Assembly: GCF_963668215.1 (NCBI RefSeq)
Contig: NZ_OY764190.1
Coordinates: 1,860,001 to 1,924,000, forward strand
DNA: 64,000 nucleotides
Origin: an uncultured Desulfosarcina sp.
Lineage (GTDB): Bacteria > Desulfobacterota > Desulfobacteria > Desulfobacterales > Desulfosarcinaceae
Direction: 5' to 3'
The notes below the pieces were generated by a model. That model worked only from the letters and a program-made list of their open reading frames with translations, was not told where the DNA came from and made no database searches. The position numbers and the translations under genes were made by a program. Below are positions 35,715 to 44,084 of the stretch, piece after piece (within the stretch, counting starts at the first letter, position 1; each line of letters begins with the position of its first letter).

Positions 35715-36500
35715 TTAAAGAACTTCCTGCGTTGGCTGCCGGCCGATAATCGGCCATATTTTGGTTAGCCACCATGTGGCTTTGGCAAAAAAGCCCGGAT
35801 ATACATGCAGCTTTTGTTTTTCGATCCCTCGGACGGCGGCACCGATAACTTTTTCTGGAGCATCGATCATGAAGGACGGCACCCGTTTTGCCCGCCTCTG
35901 ACCATAGGACGGCGAGTTTAAAATATTGGTGCCCGCCCAGAATGGATAGATGTTCGTTACCGCGATTCCCCTTTTGGACAGTTCTCCGGAAAGGGCCATG
36001 CCAAACCCTCTCAATGCGAATTTGGACGTCGAATACGCGGTTTCGAAAGAGGTGGGGGCAAAACCGGCCACGGAAGACATGAACACCAGATGTCCGGAAC
36101 CCCGACGAAGCATGTCGGGAAGGAAAAGCGATGTGAGATGCATGGGCGCCACCGTGTTGATCTGCATCAGTTGGTAAAGACGCTCGATATGCGCATCGTG
36201 ATAATATCCGTAGGTCAGTATCCCTGCATTATGAATGATGATATCGACATGGCCTGCTTTTTCGACAGCCTTTGAATAGAGCGACTGGCATCCTTCAGGG
36301 GATGACAGGTCCGCACCGATGCATGCGATCGTTTTCCCCTGGGAACCGGGGATCGACGATGCTTTGTCTGCCACCATCTTTTCGTCGATATCCGCTATAA
36401 TCAAATGGGCGCCTTTTTGCAGAAGCTGCCGAATATATTCGGTTCCAAACCCTCCCGCAGCGCCGGTCAGCAAAATTTTTTTATTCGATAAATAAGACAT
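35715..36500 (-). CDS. SDR family oxidoreductase
   Basis: A 261-residue classical short-chain dehydrogenase: TGAAGGFGTEYI cofactor motif, ADID after strand 2, NNAG-type motif reading HNAGIL, catalytic Ser in SSVAG (about 143), and Tyr/Lys in YSTSKFAL (about 156-160). The substrate is unknown. It ends a four-gene operon with a TetR regulator, a decarboxylase-like gene and the broken epimerase, 58 bp behind the epimerase C-terminal fragment. With the IS110 element upstream, read-through from the operon promoter may be reduced. Confidence 0.9.
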   Translation of the reverse strand: MSYLSNKKILLTGAAGGFGTEYIRQLLQKGAHLIIADIDEKMVADKASSIPGSQGKTIACIGADLSSPEGCQSLYSKAVEKAGHVDIIIHNAGILTYGYYHDAHIERLYQLMQINTVAPMHLTSLFLPDMLRRGSGHLVFMSSVAGFAPTSFETAYSTSKFALRGFGMALSGELSKRGIAVTNIYPFWAGTNILNSPSYGQRRAKRVPSFMIDAPEKVIGAAVRGIEKQKLHVYPGFFAKATWWLTKIWPIIGRQPTQEVL

Positions 36501-36558
36501 CTGATCTCCCGGATAATAATGCTTTCTTACTATCTACGCATTCGAATTTGTGGCCAAC

Positions 36559-37122
36559 TTAGTTTGTTGCTGCGGAGGCTTGCATCCCTTTTGCAATTTT
36601 TGCCATCGCCGTTTCATAGGAAACCCTGGTTTTCCATCCGAGCTCTTCTTTCGCCCTGGAGGCGTCCACATCGTTGGCGCGGCCGGTCAACCCCACCGTA
36701 TGCCGGGTCAAATCCACTTTGAGACCCAACGGTTTGATGAAGGTGTCGACGAAGGTGGCCATGCTCCATGCCAGCCCGAACGGCACATTGGAAAAATTCA
36801 CCTTTTTCTCCGTGATGGCTGCGATGTCTTCGATATAGGTTTTCCAGTTTTCATCGTAATCATCCCGGAAATGGTACGTCTTTCCGTGGGCGATCTCCTT
36901 TTCCAGGGCAAGCATGATGCCGTCCACCAGGTTTTCGACATAAACCAGCGCCGCATGATGCCGTCCATTGTCGATCACTGGAAACCTGGATTTTCGTTTC
37001 AGCGCATCGGCAAAATCGGCGACCCACACACTTCCCGGTCCGATAACGTTCGCCGGGCGGATGATGGTGGCACGGATAATCCCCCGGTTGTGATAATCCA
37101 TCACCAGCTGGTACGTTTCCGA
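36559..37122 (-). pseudogene. NAD-dependent epimerase/dehydratase, C-terminal fragment (gene split by IS110 element)
   Basis: Codons for ETYQLVMDYHNRGIIRATII and then RPANVIGPGSVWVADF, followed by SYRAAQ-type IS-derived noise upstream, form the C-terminal half of an extended SDR. Joined to the N-terminal fragment at 39184-39643, minus one 7-bp duplication, it gives 1017 bp, exactly 338 codons plus stop. The junction reads KYDSETYQ, in frame. No other damage is seen, so the disruption is recent. The fragment cannot be expressed as a proper protein. Confidence 0.88.
37116..37122 (+). repeat. 7-bp flanking repeat TTTCCGA, left copy
   Basis: Repeated at 39184-39190; the two copies flank the IS110-family element inside the epimerase gene. 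For IS110 elements this may reflect core plus guide similarity rather than a classical duplication. Confidence 0.7.
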
Positions 37123-37352
37123 GTGACAGATGGAGGGCAGGCGAGCGAGCCCGCAGGGTAAAGCTCGGGGAGCCTGGGCTGCTCTGTAACTCGGGCCGCC
37201 GTTGAAAATTTTGTTCCCTACCATTGTCCATTTTTAAAAGTAAAGAAGTGAAGCTCCCTTGTGTAAAGAGCCATCCGGAGTGATCCGGTGGTAAGGTGGT
37301 TTATCAGTCTGTCGCCAGACAGCTGAAACACATACACGAAAGGAGCCTCACC

Positions 37353-38801
37353 ATGAAAAAGACAAGCATCTATTCGGATCGAAGTCAAGAACTGCTGGCG
37401 CTATTCGAAAATGCAGGCAATGCATCAAAGCTGATGTGTGTGCCCATCGATTACGCCAAAAAGGATCATCTGGTTATGTTCTGTAATGGAAACGGCGAGG
37501 TCCTCCGCAAACCTTTTTCGGTTAAGAATTCCCCTGACGGCGTGAAGTACCTTCTCGACCAGGTAAACCGTTCTTGCCGTAATCGCCATATTCAGTCTGA
37601 CCATGTCTTTTTCGGTGGCGAAGATGTCAACTCGTATGCTGAGAATTTCGCCAACACAATTCGGGCAAAAGGGTGGCTGGTTGCCAACGTGAATGCCCAT
37701 GATGCAAAGAAGCAGCGTGAGAATTTACAGGCCAGCACGGATCGGCTGGACCTGATGGGCATTGCCACCATGCTGCTCAACCGCCGGGCCAATTGTTGCC
37801 CGGCACAGACTGGCGTGTATCGCAATCTACGAACCCTAGTTCGCCACCGAAAGAAGCTGGTCAAGATGAAAACCGAAGTCCGTAACAGGATCCATACGAT
37901 TGTCGACCGACTCTTTCCCGGTTTTCTGAATGAAAGAAAAAGTGGGGTCCTTCCTTTTTCAAACAGCTCGCTATACCTGATGCAGGAGCGTTTCAGCGCA
38001 CCGCAGATCCGTCGCCGCCAACGGGGGGCATTGATCCGAAACTTGGAAAAGCGGGGAACAAAAAAAGCTGAAGCGGTAGCAGCCAAACTTCAGGAATACG
38101 CATCTCAGGTACTTACCACGCCAGACGAATATACCACCACACTTCAAATCTCCTTGACCAGCCACGTAAATCATTACCGCTGTCTGTTTGAGGGAGCTCA
38201 GCAACTGGCGAATGAAATGGCCCAACTGTTGGCCAAGACCCAGGGTGCCTTTATAACCAGTATCAAAGGTATCGGCATTGTTCTGGCTGCTGGTGTTACC
38301 GGCGAGATCGGCGATCCTTTGGCACAACGATCAACGGATCAACTGGCATCATATGCCGGCATCGTACCCAAAGTGAAACAAACTGGTGGCAAGCAGGGGC
38401 CTTCGAAAACGGGCCATGTCAGTAAACGAAGCAACCATATTCTGAAAGACTTCGTCGTGCAGTCCGCATTCCATATTGGTCGTTATGGCCCCAAAGATTT
38501 GCAGGACGACTTCAGTCGCCGTGAAGCTGACGGCCAGCATGCTGACTTCGGGATAGCCCGTCGCTTTGTACGTATCACCATGTGCATGATGCGGACATCC
38601 CAAGTTTACTTACCGCCTGAAATGAGAAGTACTCAAATCAAACCTGATCGGCGTGCTGATTATTACCTGGCAATGTGGCCCTACGTGCGGGACAAATGGA
38701 GCAAGGCCAACGCACTCAAGGTGGCCTTTGCCAAGGACCAACCGTTGGGGCAATGGCGATATATCGTTCAGGAGATCTATGGGATAAAGTTAAAAATCTA
38801 A
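37353..38801 (+). CDS. IS110 family transposase
   Basis: A 482-residue protein, starting at the ATG with AAAGGAG upstream (a longer frame starts at 37296). The N-terminal RuvC-like DEDD part begins with CVPIDYAKKDHLVMFC and has the coiled-coil region around DRLFPGFLNE; the C-terminal part has SIKGIGIVLAAGVTGEIGD and ASYAGIVP..GPSKTGHVSKRSNH with the serine-containing helix-hairpin of the Tnp domain. It is unbroken, so the element may be mobile. It is an RNA-guided recombinase by family. Confidence 0.9.
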   Translation: MKKTSIYSDRSQELLALFENAGNASKLMCVPIDYAKKDHLVMFCNGNGEVLRKPFSVKNSPDGVKYLLDQVNRSCRNRHIQSDHVFFGGEDVNSYAENFANTIRAKGWLVANVNAHDAKKQRENLQASTDRLDLMGIATMLLNRRANCCPAQTGVYRNLRTLVRHRKKLVKMKTEVRNRIHTIVDRLFPGFLNERKSGVLPFSNSSLYLMQERFSAPQIRRRQRGALIRNLEKRGTKKAEAVAAKLQEYASQVLTTPDEYTTTLQISLTSHVNHYRCLFEGAQQLANEMAQLLAKTQGAFITSIKGIGIVLAAGVTGEIGDPLAQRSTDQLASYAGIVPKVKQTGGKQGPSKTGHVSKRSNHILKDFVVQSAFHIGRYGPKDLQDDFSRREADGQHADFGIARRFVRITMCMMRTSQVYLPPEMRSTQIKPDRRADYYLAMWPYVRDKWSKANALKVAFAKDQPLGQWRYIVQEIYGIKLKI

Positions 38802-38820
38802 TCACGGACGGGTGCTGGAG

Positions 38821-38973
38821 ATGATGGCAAAGCAAGATGATGTCTCAGCTTTGGCAGCGGGATGGCTTTCACAACTTGCCGCAGGTGATTCATGTTCCAA
38901 GAAATCGTCTGACGGCTCAGAAAAGAGTGCTTACCCGTTCCGTCCGAAAATTAATGGCTCCAAGGTGCTCTGA
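38821..38973 (+). CDS. Possible 50-residue protein in the IS110 3' region
   Basis: An open frame beginning MMAKQDDVSALAAGWLSQ, 19 bp downstream of the transposase stop. GGAG stands right before the first ATG, too close for a standard site. No similarity was recognised. It may be chance, or this stretch may instead belong to the non-coding bridge-RNA end of the element. Confidence 0.25.
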   Translation: MMAKQDDVSALAAGWLSQLAAGDSCSKKSSDGSEKSAYPFRPKINGSKVL

Positions 38974-39183
38974 TCCCAGAAATAATGGAGATCTCGTCAT
39001 ACCAGTTTGCCACAATCGGACATCCGTGGGCGGGGTTAACCACCTGTTTTGCTGAACTGGAGAAGTCAACTGAAAAATCGTCATCCCGGTTCTTGGTTCT
39101 TAAAAAAACCGGTTAAAATCGGCACAGGGGAGTGTTGTCTCAAAAAATGGTCGAAAAAAGGGTTGCAAAAATTCTGGTGCTCT

Positions 39184-39190
39184 TTTCCGA
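39184..39190 (+). repeat. 7-bp flanking repeat TTTCCGA, right copy
   Basis: Second copy of TTTCCGA; see 37116-37122. Confidence 0.7.
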
Positions 39191-39643
39191 ATCGTATTTG
39201 GCGTCGCAATAATAGGATTTGCCGGTCTTGAATACGGGATCGTCTTCTTTGAGACCCGTCAAATGGTCTTTCCTGCCGCCCGCACCGGCGGCGCAAATGG
39301 AACTCAGATAGACAAACTGCGGCGTGTTCTTGCCGATATCGTCGAGGATGTTTTTCGTGGTTTCGTAAATCGAATCGTAAAACATCTTGCGGGTTCCCCA
39401 GGGATTGAGTCTTGCGGCAAGATGAATAATGATGTCTTTTCCCTCGGTTGCGTTTTTGAGCGAACCGGGGTCCGACAGATCGCAAATCACCGCCTCGATG
39501 CCTTTATCCCGGAGCTTTCGGGCGCTTTTTTCGTTGATGTCCAGTGCGGTAACGGAATAATCTTTTTCAAGCAGCCGGGGGCACAAAAAGGACCCGATAA
39601 AACCGGCGGCTCCGGTCACCAGAACACGCTTTCCCTCGTTCAT
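39184..39643 (-). pseudogene. NAD-dependent epimerase/dehydratase, N-terminal fragment
   Basis: Begins with the Rossmann cofactor motif VTGAAGFIGSFL and keeps DLSDP, HLAARLN, LSSICAAG and the catalytic YCDAK, then is cut at YDSE by the IS110 element; the last residues of the open frame are IS-derived. Its start overlaps the acetoacetate decarboxylase-like stop by 4 bp (ATGA). The intact enzyme would be a 338-residue sugar-nucleotide epimerase, 3-beta-hydroxysteroid or dihydroflavonol reductase type; the catalytic Tyr/Lys are on this half. Confidence 0.88.
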
Positions 39644-40509
39644 TTGTTCTCCCCGAGCAAGTCGTATTGCCGTTTATAGAACTCCTCTTCCTGTTCGTAC
39701 CGATACGGCAGTGGCTGTGATTTCCAATCGGCCACCGGCTTTCCTGGGTTCAACCGGGTTTGCAGATAATCGGAACTCATGATGGCAAACGGCTTTGCCT
39801 CTTCCAGCCCGAGATCCCTGATGTTTTTTGCCATACGATGCTCACTGGGACCGGTTTTGACTTCGACGCCTTTGCACAGGCAGTTTTTCATTTTTCCGTT
39901 TACTTCCGTTACCACTCGGAAAACCGTGTCTTCATAGTTGTTGAAAGAAACGAGATCGAAGGCGCTCGCGGAAAAACCCGCGCCCATTTCGCCTTTCACG
40001 CGCACAATCGCCTCGCTTGTATCCGGATCATCGACGCCGAACTCAAAATGGTTTCCCGCCAGGGAATACGGAATCGTCGTGAGAAATTTCGGGAAGCCCC
40101 AGATTTCCCGCCCCGCCGCTCTTGCCGCCGGGATCGTGACCGGCATTTCCAGCACATAGGATCCCAGGTTTCCCCACCAGTCCCCCTTTTTGACAAACAG
40201 GATGGTGGAAAGCGGGCAGGGCGGCGCACCGAGGGCTTCCGGATAAACCATGATTGTAATGACCACCTCGTCGTACCCGCCGATGGTCACTTGCTGGTAG
40301 TTAAAAAAGATGAGCGAGACCATGGCCTTGTTTTTGGAAAAGCGGCAGGGCTTCAGGCCGGTGCCTTCCAGTTTTGGCAATACACGGTCATAATCGATAA
40401 AATAATTGATAATCCGGGCGGCCATTTTGAAGAAAAACATGGGCACCTGGGTTCTCGTATGGGAGGTCGTGTAATAGGTCCGGGGAACATCAAAAAAATT
40501 CTTCTTCAT
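39640..40509 (-). CDS. Acetoacetate decarboxylase family protein
   Basis: A 289-residue protein. The family motif GREIWGFPKFL carries the Schiff-base lysine (K141) together with the conserved Arg and Glu before it. The fold otherwise shows alternating strands such as GYDEVVITIMVYPEALG. In the family the lysine forms an imine with beta-keto acids; many members act on substrates other than acetoacetate. It overlaps the TetR gene and the epimerase gene by 4 bp each, so the operon is tightly coupled. The substrate is not known. Confidence 0.85.
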   Translation of the reverse strand: MKKNFFDVPRTYYTTSHTRTQVPMFFFKMAARIINYFIDYDRVLPKLEGTGLKPCRFSKNKAMVSLIFFNYQQVTIGGYDEVVITIMVYPEALGAPPCPLSTILFVKKGDWWGNLGSYVLEMPVTIPAARAAGREIWGFPKFLTTIPYSLAGNHFEFGVDDPDTSEAIVRVKGEMGAGFSASAFDLVSFNNYEDTVFRVVTEVNGKMKNCLCKGVEVKTGPSEHRMAKNIRDLGLEEAKPFAIMSSDYLQTRLNPGKPVADWKSQPLPYRYEQEEEFYKRQYDLLGENK

Positions 40510-41180
40510 TTCTTCTCTCCTTTTCGTTTCAGCCGCAGCACGTCTTCCCTGAATTTTTCCGTTATCGAATCGATATGTTGTTCCTTATACGCGATGGGGT
40601 CCTTATGCAGGTAATACAGCGTCATGTTGTTGCATCCGGCGATAAAGCCATGGATGTGGCTCCAATAATGGATCATCAAAAACACCGTCTCGTCATCGGT
40701 GATCAATTTATTCGATGCTTCAGCATATGCCTTGATTGTAATGGAAAATATTTCCGGAATTTTTAACGCGCCTTCAAGTTGCTGGCGTGCCACCGGTTCC
40801 ATGGAAGTGCCCACGTAGTCGTTGTATTTCGGAACATGCCAAGCATACATGAGGTTATAGAAATTCGCATCGTTCAAGCCGAAGTCGGTATACGCCGCGA
40901 TCATGGCGCGCAGTTTTTCCGCAGGTGTCGTCTGGCGCCGATAGGCGTACTCCAGTCGCGCATAAAGCTCCTGAAATCCCCGGATTAAAAGGTTGAGAAA
41001 CAGATCGTCCTTGTTTTTATAATAATTATAGATTGTTGTCGCTGTAATGCCGAGCCTTGCGGCAAGCTTGCGCATGGTGAAATTGTTATAGCCGACTTCG
41101 GCAATCAAAATCACCGTCTGCTCAAGAATCTCGGTTTTTGTTTTCTCTATTTCTTCAAATGTTCGTTGCGGTTTGGGCAT
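40506..41180 (-). CDS. TetR/AcrR family transcriptional regulator
   Basis: A 224-residue repressor: N-terminal HTH (about 15-62, with NFTMRKLAARLGITATTIYNYYKNKDDL split across the helices) and a helical ligand domain. It is the first gene of its operon and overlaps the next gene by 4 bp. A 39-bp palindrome lies 28 bp upstream of its start, the expected place for autoregulation. The inducer is probably the substrate or product of the downstream decarboxylase, epimerase and SDR. Confidence 0.92.
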   Translation of the reverse strand: MPKPQRTFEEIEKTKTEILEQTVILIAEVGYNNFTMRKLAARLGITATTIYNYYKNKDDLFLNLLIRGFQELYARLEYAYRRQTTPAEKLRAMIAAYTDFGLNDANFYNLMYAWHVPKYNDYVGTSMEPVARQQLEGALKIPEIFSITIKAYAEASNKLITDDETVFLMIHYWSHIHGFIAGCNNMTLYYLHKDPIAYKEQHIDSITEKFREDVLRLKRKGEKK

Positions 41181-41207
41181 GGCAATTCGGAGTCGACGCC
41201 TTTGATT

Positions 41208-41246
41208 GTTTAAATAACATCGTTATAATAACGTTGTTATTTAAAC
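41208..41246. promoter_or_regulatory. Candidate TetR operator, 39-bp palindrome
   Basis: GTTTAAATAACATCGTTAT on one side and ATAACGTTGTTATTTAAAC on the other, around a single central A, match in 18 of 19 positions. The gene at 40506-41180 starts 28 bp away. It probably covers the promoter of the TetR operon. Confidence 0.8.
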
Positions 41247-41349
41247 GTCAATAAAAATCGGATCGGCAAGAGGCCCTGTGAAAAGGCACCAACGGGGAAG
41301 GCGGCAGGCTGTCTGGGTGGGCTCTATGGGTCTTTGTGCAGATTGGGTT

Positions 41350-42909
41350 TCACTTCACGGACAGGTCGCCAAAGTAGACATAATAGATGGCCGGACTGAC
41401 CAGTTCTTCGATATTCAGGCTGTTGATTGACGCAAAGGCCAAATTGCTCCAGTAAACTGGAATAAATGCTGCGTCTTCGTAGAGAATCTTTTCAATTTTC
41501 TGCAGTATTCCAGCCCTCCTGACCTTGTCCAGTTCACGGTTGGCCAAAAGGGTAAGCCGGTCAACCTCGGGATTGCAATAATTTCTGGAGTTGTAAGCCC
41601 CACGGCCGGTTGTCGGATCGGAGCACAGATGAAGATATTCAAAATAATTGACTGGATTTTCGGCATCCGGATGCCATCCGGTAAGCCGAATATCCGTCAC
41701 CTGCTTTAGAAGTTGCTCTATATACTGACCTTTTGCAGATATCGTCAATGCTACTTTGATGCCGATTCGATCCATCATGGATGCAAACGCCCGAGCAATT
41801 TCCACATGGCATTTGCGGGCATCGGATACGATCATGGAACAGGAAAACCCTTTTTCGTAGCCGGCTTCTGCCATCAGTTGCCTGGCCTTGCCGACATTAT
41901 AGCGGGGTTGTAGATCAGGATTATGGCCCAGAAATGCTTTCGGTAAATTCTGCGTTGCCGGGGTGGCAAACCCGTTGAGTATTTTTTGCACGACCCCGAT
42001 ATTGTCATAGGCATAAATCATGGCCTTACGCACCCTGATATCGGCAAAAGGCGGACAGCGTTTCTGGTTGAGTTCAAAGAAAAAGAGCGTTGATCCTGGA
42101 AAAGTGACAAGCTTGAGGCGTTCGTGTTGGATAAACCGTTCGAACGCGTCCTCCTGAACCGGATAAATGAAGTCAACTTCGCCGGCCAACAAGGCGTTTA
42201 ACCGCTTTTGTGAATCCGAAATCGGGATATAAATGATCGTGTCAATATTGCCCGTGTTTTCATCCCAGTAATTTTCAAAACGCGTGTAAACCGTCTTTAC
42301 CCCCGGCTTTCGCAGAGACACCCTGAAAAAGCCGGTTCCGGACTCGTTGACGTTTGCGAAGCTATACCCACCCTTGACGATGATATCTTTTGGTTGGCCG
42401 CTTCTGGGATCCGTGCCGGAGTAAAACTTTTTATCCATGGGGAAAATATGGGTGGCCATCAGCAAGGCCGGGGCATAGGGCTCCTTGGTTATTAAATCGA
42501 CCGTATGCGTATCGCGTATTTTTACTTCTGAAAATTTTTCAAAAAGACCTTTGAATTCTTCGGATTTTTTAAGCCGCTGCAGGGTGAACGCTACATCTTC
42601 TGCCGTAAAAGGGTTTCCGGAATGAAATGTTACCCCCTTGCGAAGATAAAAACGGATCGTCGTGGAATTGACCTGTTCCCATTTTTCGGCCAGACGCGGT
42701 TCCAGCGTTCCATCCACCCCCTGGCGGAGCAGAGGGTCGAAAGCCATATGCGCATACTGTATCGTTACACAGTGAAGATAAACCTGCGGGTCAAGTGAGT
42801 TGGGTTCGGCATCCAGAGCCACCCGGATGGTTGCCGCATGAGCACCGCTTTCGATGCTCACGATAGCAGCGAGGGCTATTAGCAGGATAGCATTCCAAAT
42901 CATTTTCAT
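41350..42909 (-). CDS. Family 5 ABC transporter substrate-binding protein (peptide type)
   Basis: A 519-residue exported protein with a signal peptide (to about residue 26, SGAHA). The SBP_bac_5 signature is clear: LDAEPNSLDPQ, AEKWEQVNSTTIRFYLRKGVTFHSG split by a few residues, FTAEDVAFTLQRLKKS, and near the end KILYEDAAFIPVYWSNL. Such proteins bind oligopeptides or nickel complexes. No permease or ATPase genes are adjacent, so it is an orphan that shares a transporter or acts as a sensor. A decayed copy of its own beginning lies just upstream. Confidence 0.9.
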   Translation of the reverse strand: MKMIWNAILLIALAAIVSIESGAHAATIRVALDAEPNSLDPQVYLHCVTIQYAHMAFDPLLRQGVDGTLEPRLAEKWEQVNSTTIRFYLRKGVTFHSGNPFTAEDVAFTLQRLKKSEEFKGLFEKFSEVKIRDTHTVDLITKEPYAPALLMATHIFPMDKKFYSGTDPRSGQPKDIIVKGGYSFANVNESGTGFFRVSLRKPGVKTVYTRFENYWDENTGNIDTIIYIPISDSQKRLNALLAGEVDFIYPVQEDAFERFIQHERLKLVTFPGSTLFFFELNQKRCPPFADIRVRKAMIYAYDNIGVVQKILNGFATPATQNLPKAFLGHNPDLQPRYNVGKARQLMAEAGYEKGFSCSMIVSDARKCHVEIARAFASMMDRIGIKVALTISAKGQYIEQLLKQVTDIRLTGWHPDAENPVNYFEYLHLCSDPTTGRGAYNSRNYCNPEVDRLTLLANRELDKVRRAGILQKIEKILYEDAAFIPVYWSNLAFASINSLNIEELVSPAIYYVYFGDLSVK

Positions 42910-43013
42910 GTCTGCGATCCTTCTTGCGACCCGATAAAAATTAGGGCAGGGATTGACGCACCTTTACTACAGATAAGTTCTATCACCGGCAGATGGGCCT
43001 TGTCTACACTCGT

Positions 43014-43177
43014 GACTCCCGGTTCACGCAGGGTTACTGTGAAAACACAGGCTTCGGATTCATCGACGTTTGCGGGTCAAACGTTTTGGGTTCGGGCTCG
43101 GCAGCCGCCTTGATCGCTATGCTGTGAATACCATCTTCGACGACAGTGAATCATGTAGCGTTTCAATTCTATTTCAT
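43014..43177 (-). pseudogene. Relic of a second family 5 substrate-binding protein gene
   Basis: The minus strand encodes VEDGIHSIAIKAAAEPEP then KTFDP, matching the signal-peptide end and start of the neighbouring binding protein (SIESGAHAATIRVALDAEPN..), and, one frame away, ANVDESEACVFTVTLREPGV, matching its ANVNESGTGFFRVSLRKPGV. The start ATGAAA at 43175-43177 is followed by stop codons, and most of the gene is deleted. The start-proximal non-coding sequence is also duplicated (about 42911-42938 with 43181-43208). It is a tandem duplication in advanced decay. Confidence 0.75.
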
Positions 43178-43264
43178 ACCTGAGATTCTTCTTGCTGACT
43201 GATAAAACCGTTTTGACGGGAACAGGTAGGTTCCATTTCCGGCTTGTTAACGGGGAAAATCATT

Positions 43265-44059
43265 ATGCAAAGAGACCGGGTCATCGCGATTCTCTTCATA
43301 TCAACGCTTTCCATCTTCCTTTTTACTTCAGCAGGCCAGGGAGTATGCCAGAACAAACCTCTTGTATTGGTGACCGGACAATGGCCTCCTTTTCGGATAA
43401 GTGATGAAACCCGTCCCTTCGGACTCCGTGGAATCGACATCGATTTAGCCTCGAAGACATTTCAGACCCTTGGCCTCGACATTACAATCGAGCGGCATCC
43501 CTGGGCAAGATGCCTTGCATTAATGCGAAGCGGCATGGCGGATTTGACCAGCGGCATCGCCTATACTGCCGAACGGGACCAATATCTGCTGTATGTGCCT
43601 GTCAGTTATTACACGGTTCGCCCCGTTTTTTACGCACAAAAGGGAAAAAGCCATATCCTTCGAAAATACGATGATCTATACGGCTTTATGGTTGGCTATG
43701 TATTGGGATCGGCGTACTTTGAGCCATTCAATTCGGATTTCCGGATCAGCAAAATCGGTGTTTCAAAAGAAGCGCAGCTTATACCCATGTTGAGGCTTGG
43801 GAGAGTAGATGTCTCCATCGGTACGGAACCAAATCTTTCCTACGATATCGCACGGCTCGGTTATAAAGGGGCGCTGGAGCCGACACAGTATCAACCTCAA
43901 GAAGAAACAGAACTGTTTTTCGCCATATCCCGCAAATCCCCAGCCGTCAGCTATGCACAGAAAATCGAAAGAATTCTTGAGCAGTTTGTTTCCGATGGCG
44001 TTGTTGACGAAATCGTCAACGAATACAGGCAGTTGGTTTCGGAGAGAAAAGAGCCTTAA
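43265..44059 (+). CDS. Family 3 substrate-binding protein (amino-acid type)
   Basis: A 264-residue exported protein from the ATG at 43265, which has GGGG 8 bp upstream; an in-frame TTG lies at 43244. Signal peptide to about residue 27. Motifs: VTGQWPPFRISDE, GLRGIDIDLASKTF, MRSGMADLTSGIAYTAERDQYLLY, and GYKGALEPTQ. It is expected to bind a small polar solute in the periplasm. No permease or ATPase is linked. A second, now broken, copy of the family follows 25 bp behind, and a membrane hybrid kinase stands further down, so a sensing role is possible. Confidence 0.85.
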   Translation: MQRDRVIAILFISTLSIFLFTSAGQGVCQNKPLVLVTGQWPPFRISDETRPFGLRGIDIDLASKTFQTLGLDITIERHPWARCLALMRSGMADLTSGIAYTAERDQYLLYVPVSYYTVRPVFYAQKGKSHILRKYDDLYGFMVGYVLGSAYFEPFNSDFRISKIGVSKEAQLIPMLRLGRVDVSIGTEPNLSYDIARLGYKGALEPTQYQPQEETELFFAISRKSPAVSYAQKIERILEQFVSDGVVDEIVNEYRQLVSERKEP

Positions 44060-44084
44060 ATATAATGATAGAATTGAGATAATC

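Larger units (their letters stand above)
37123..39183 (+). mobile_element. IS110-family insertion sequence, 2061 bp
   Basis: Boundaries come from the reconstruction of the split epimerase: removing 37123-39190 restores its frame. It carries a DEDD-type transposase with non-coding ends of about 230 bp (left) and 380 bp (right); one of them should encode the bridge RNA. No terminal inverted repeats were seen, as usual for IS110. The left non-coding end has two good hairpins, CCATCCGGA/TCCGGTGG and CTGTC GCCA GACAG, just upstream of the transposase. Confidence 0.85.

Noticed and set aside
37123..39183. Treating the 7-bp TTTCCGA repeats as proof of a DDE-type duplication
   Set aside because: IS110 elements do not normally make such duplications; the likeness extends further upstream (CTGGT), which fits guide similarity better.
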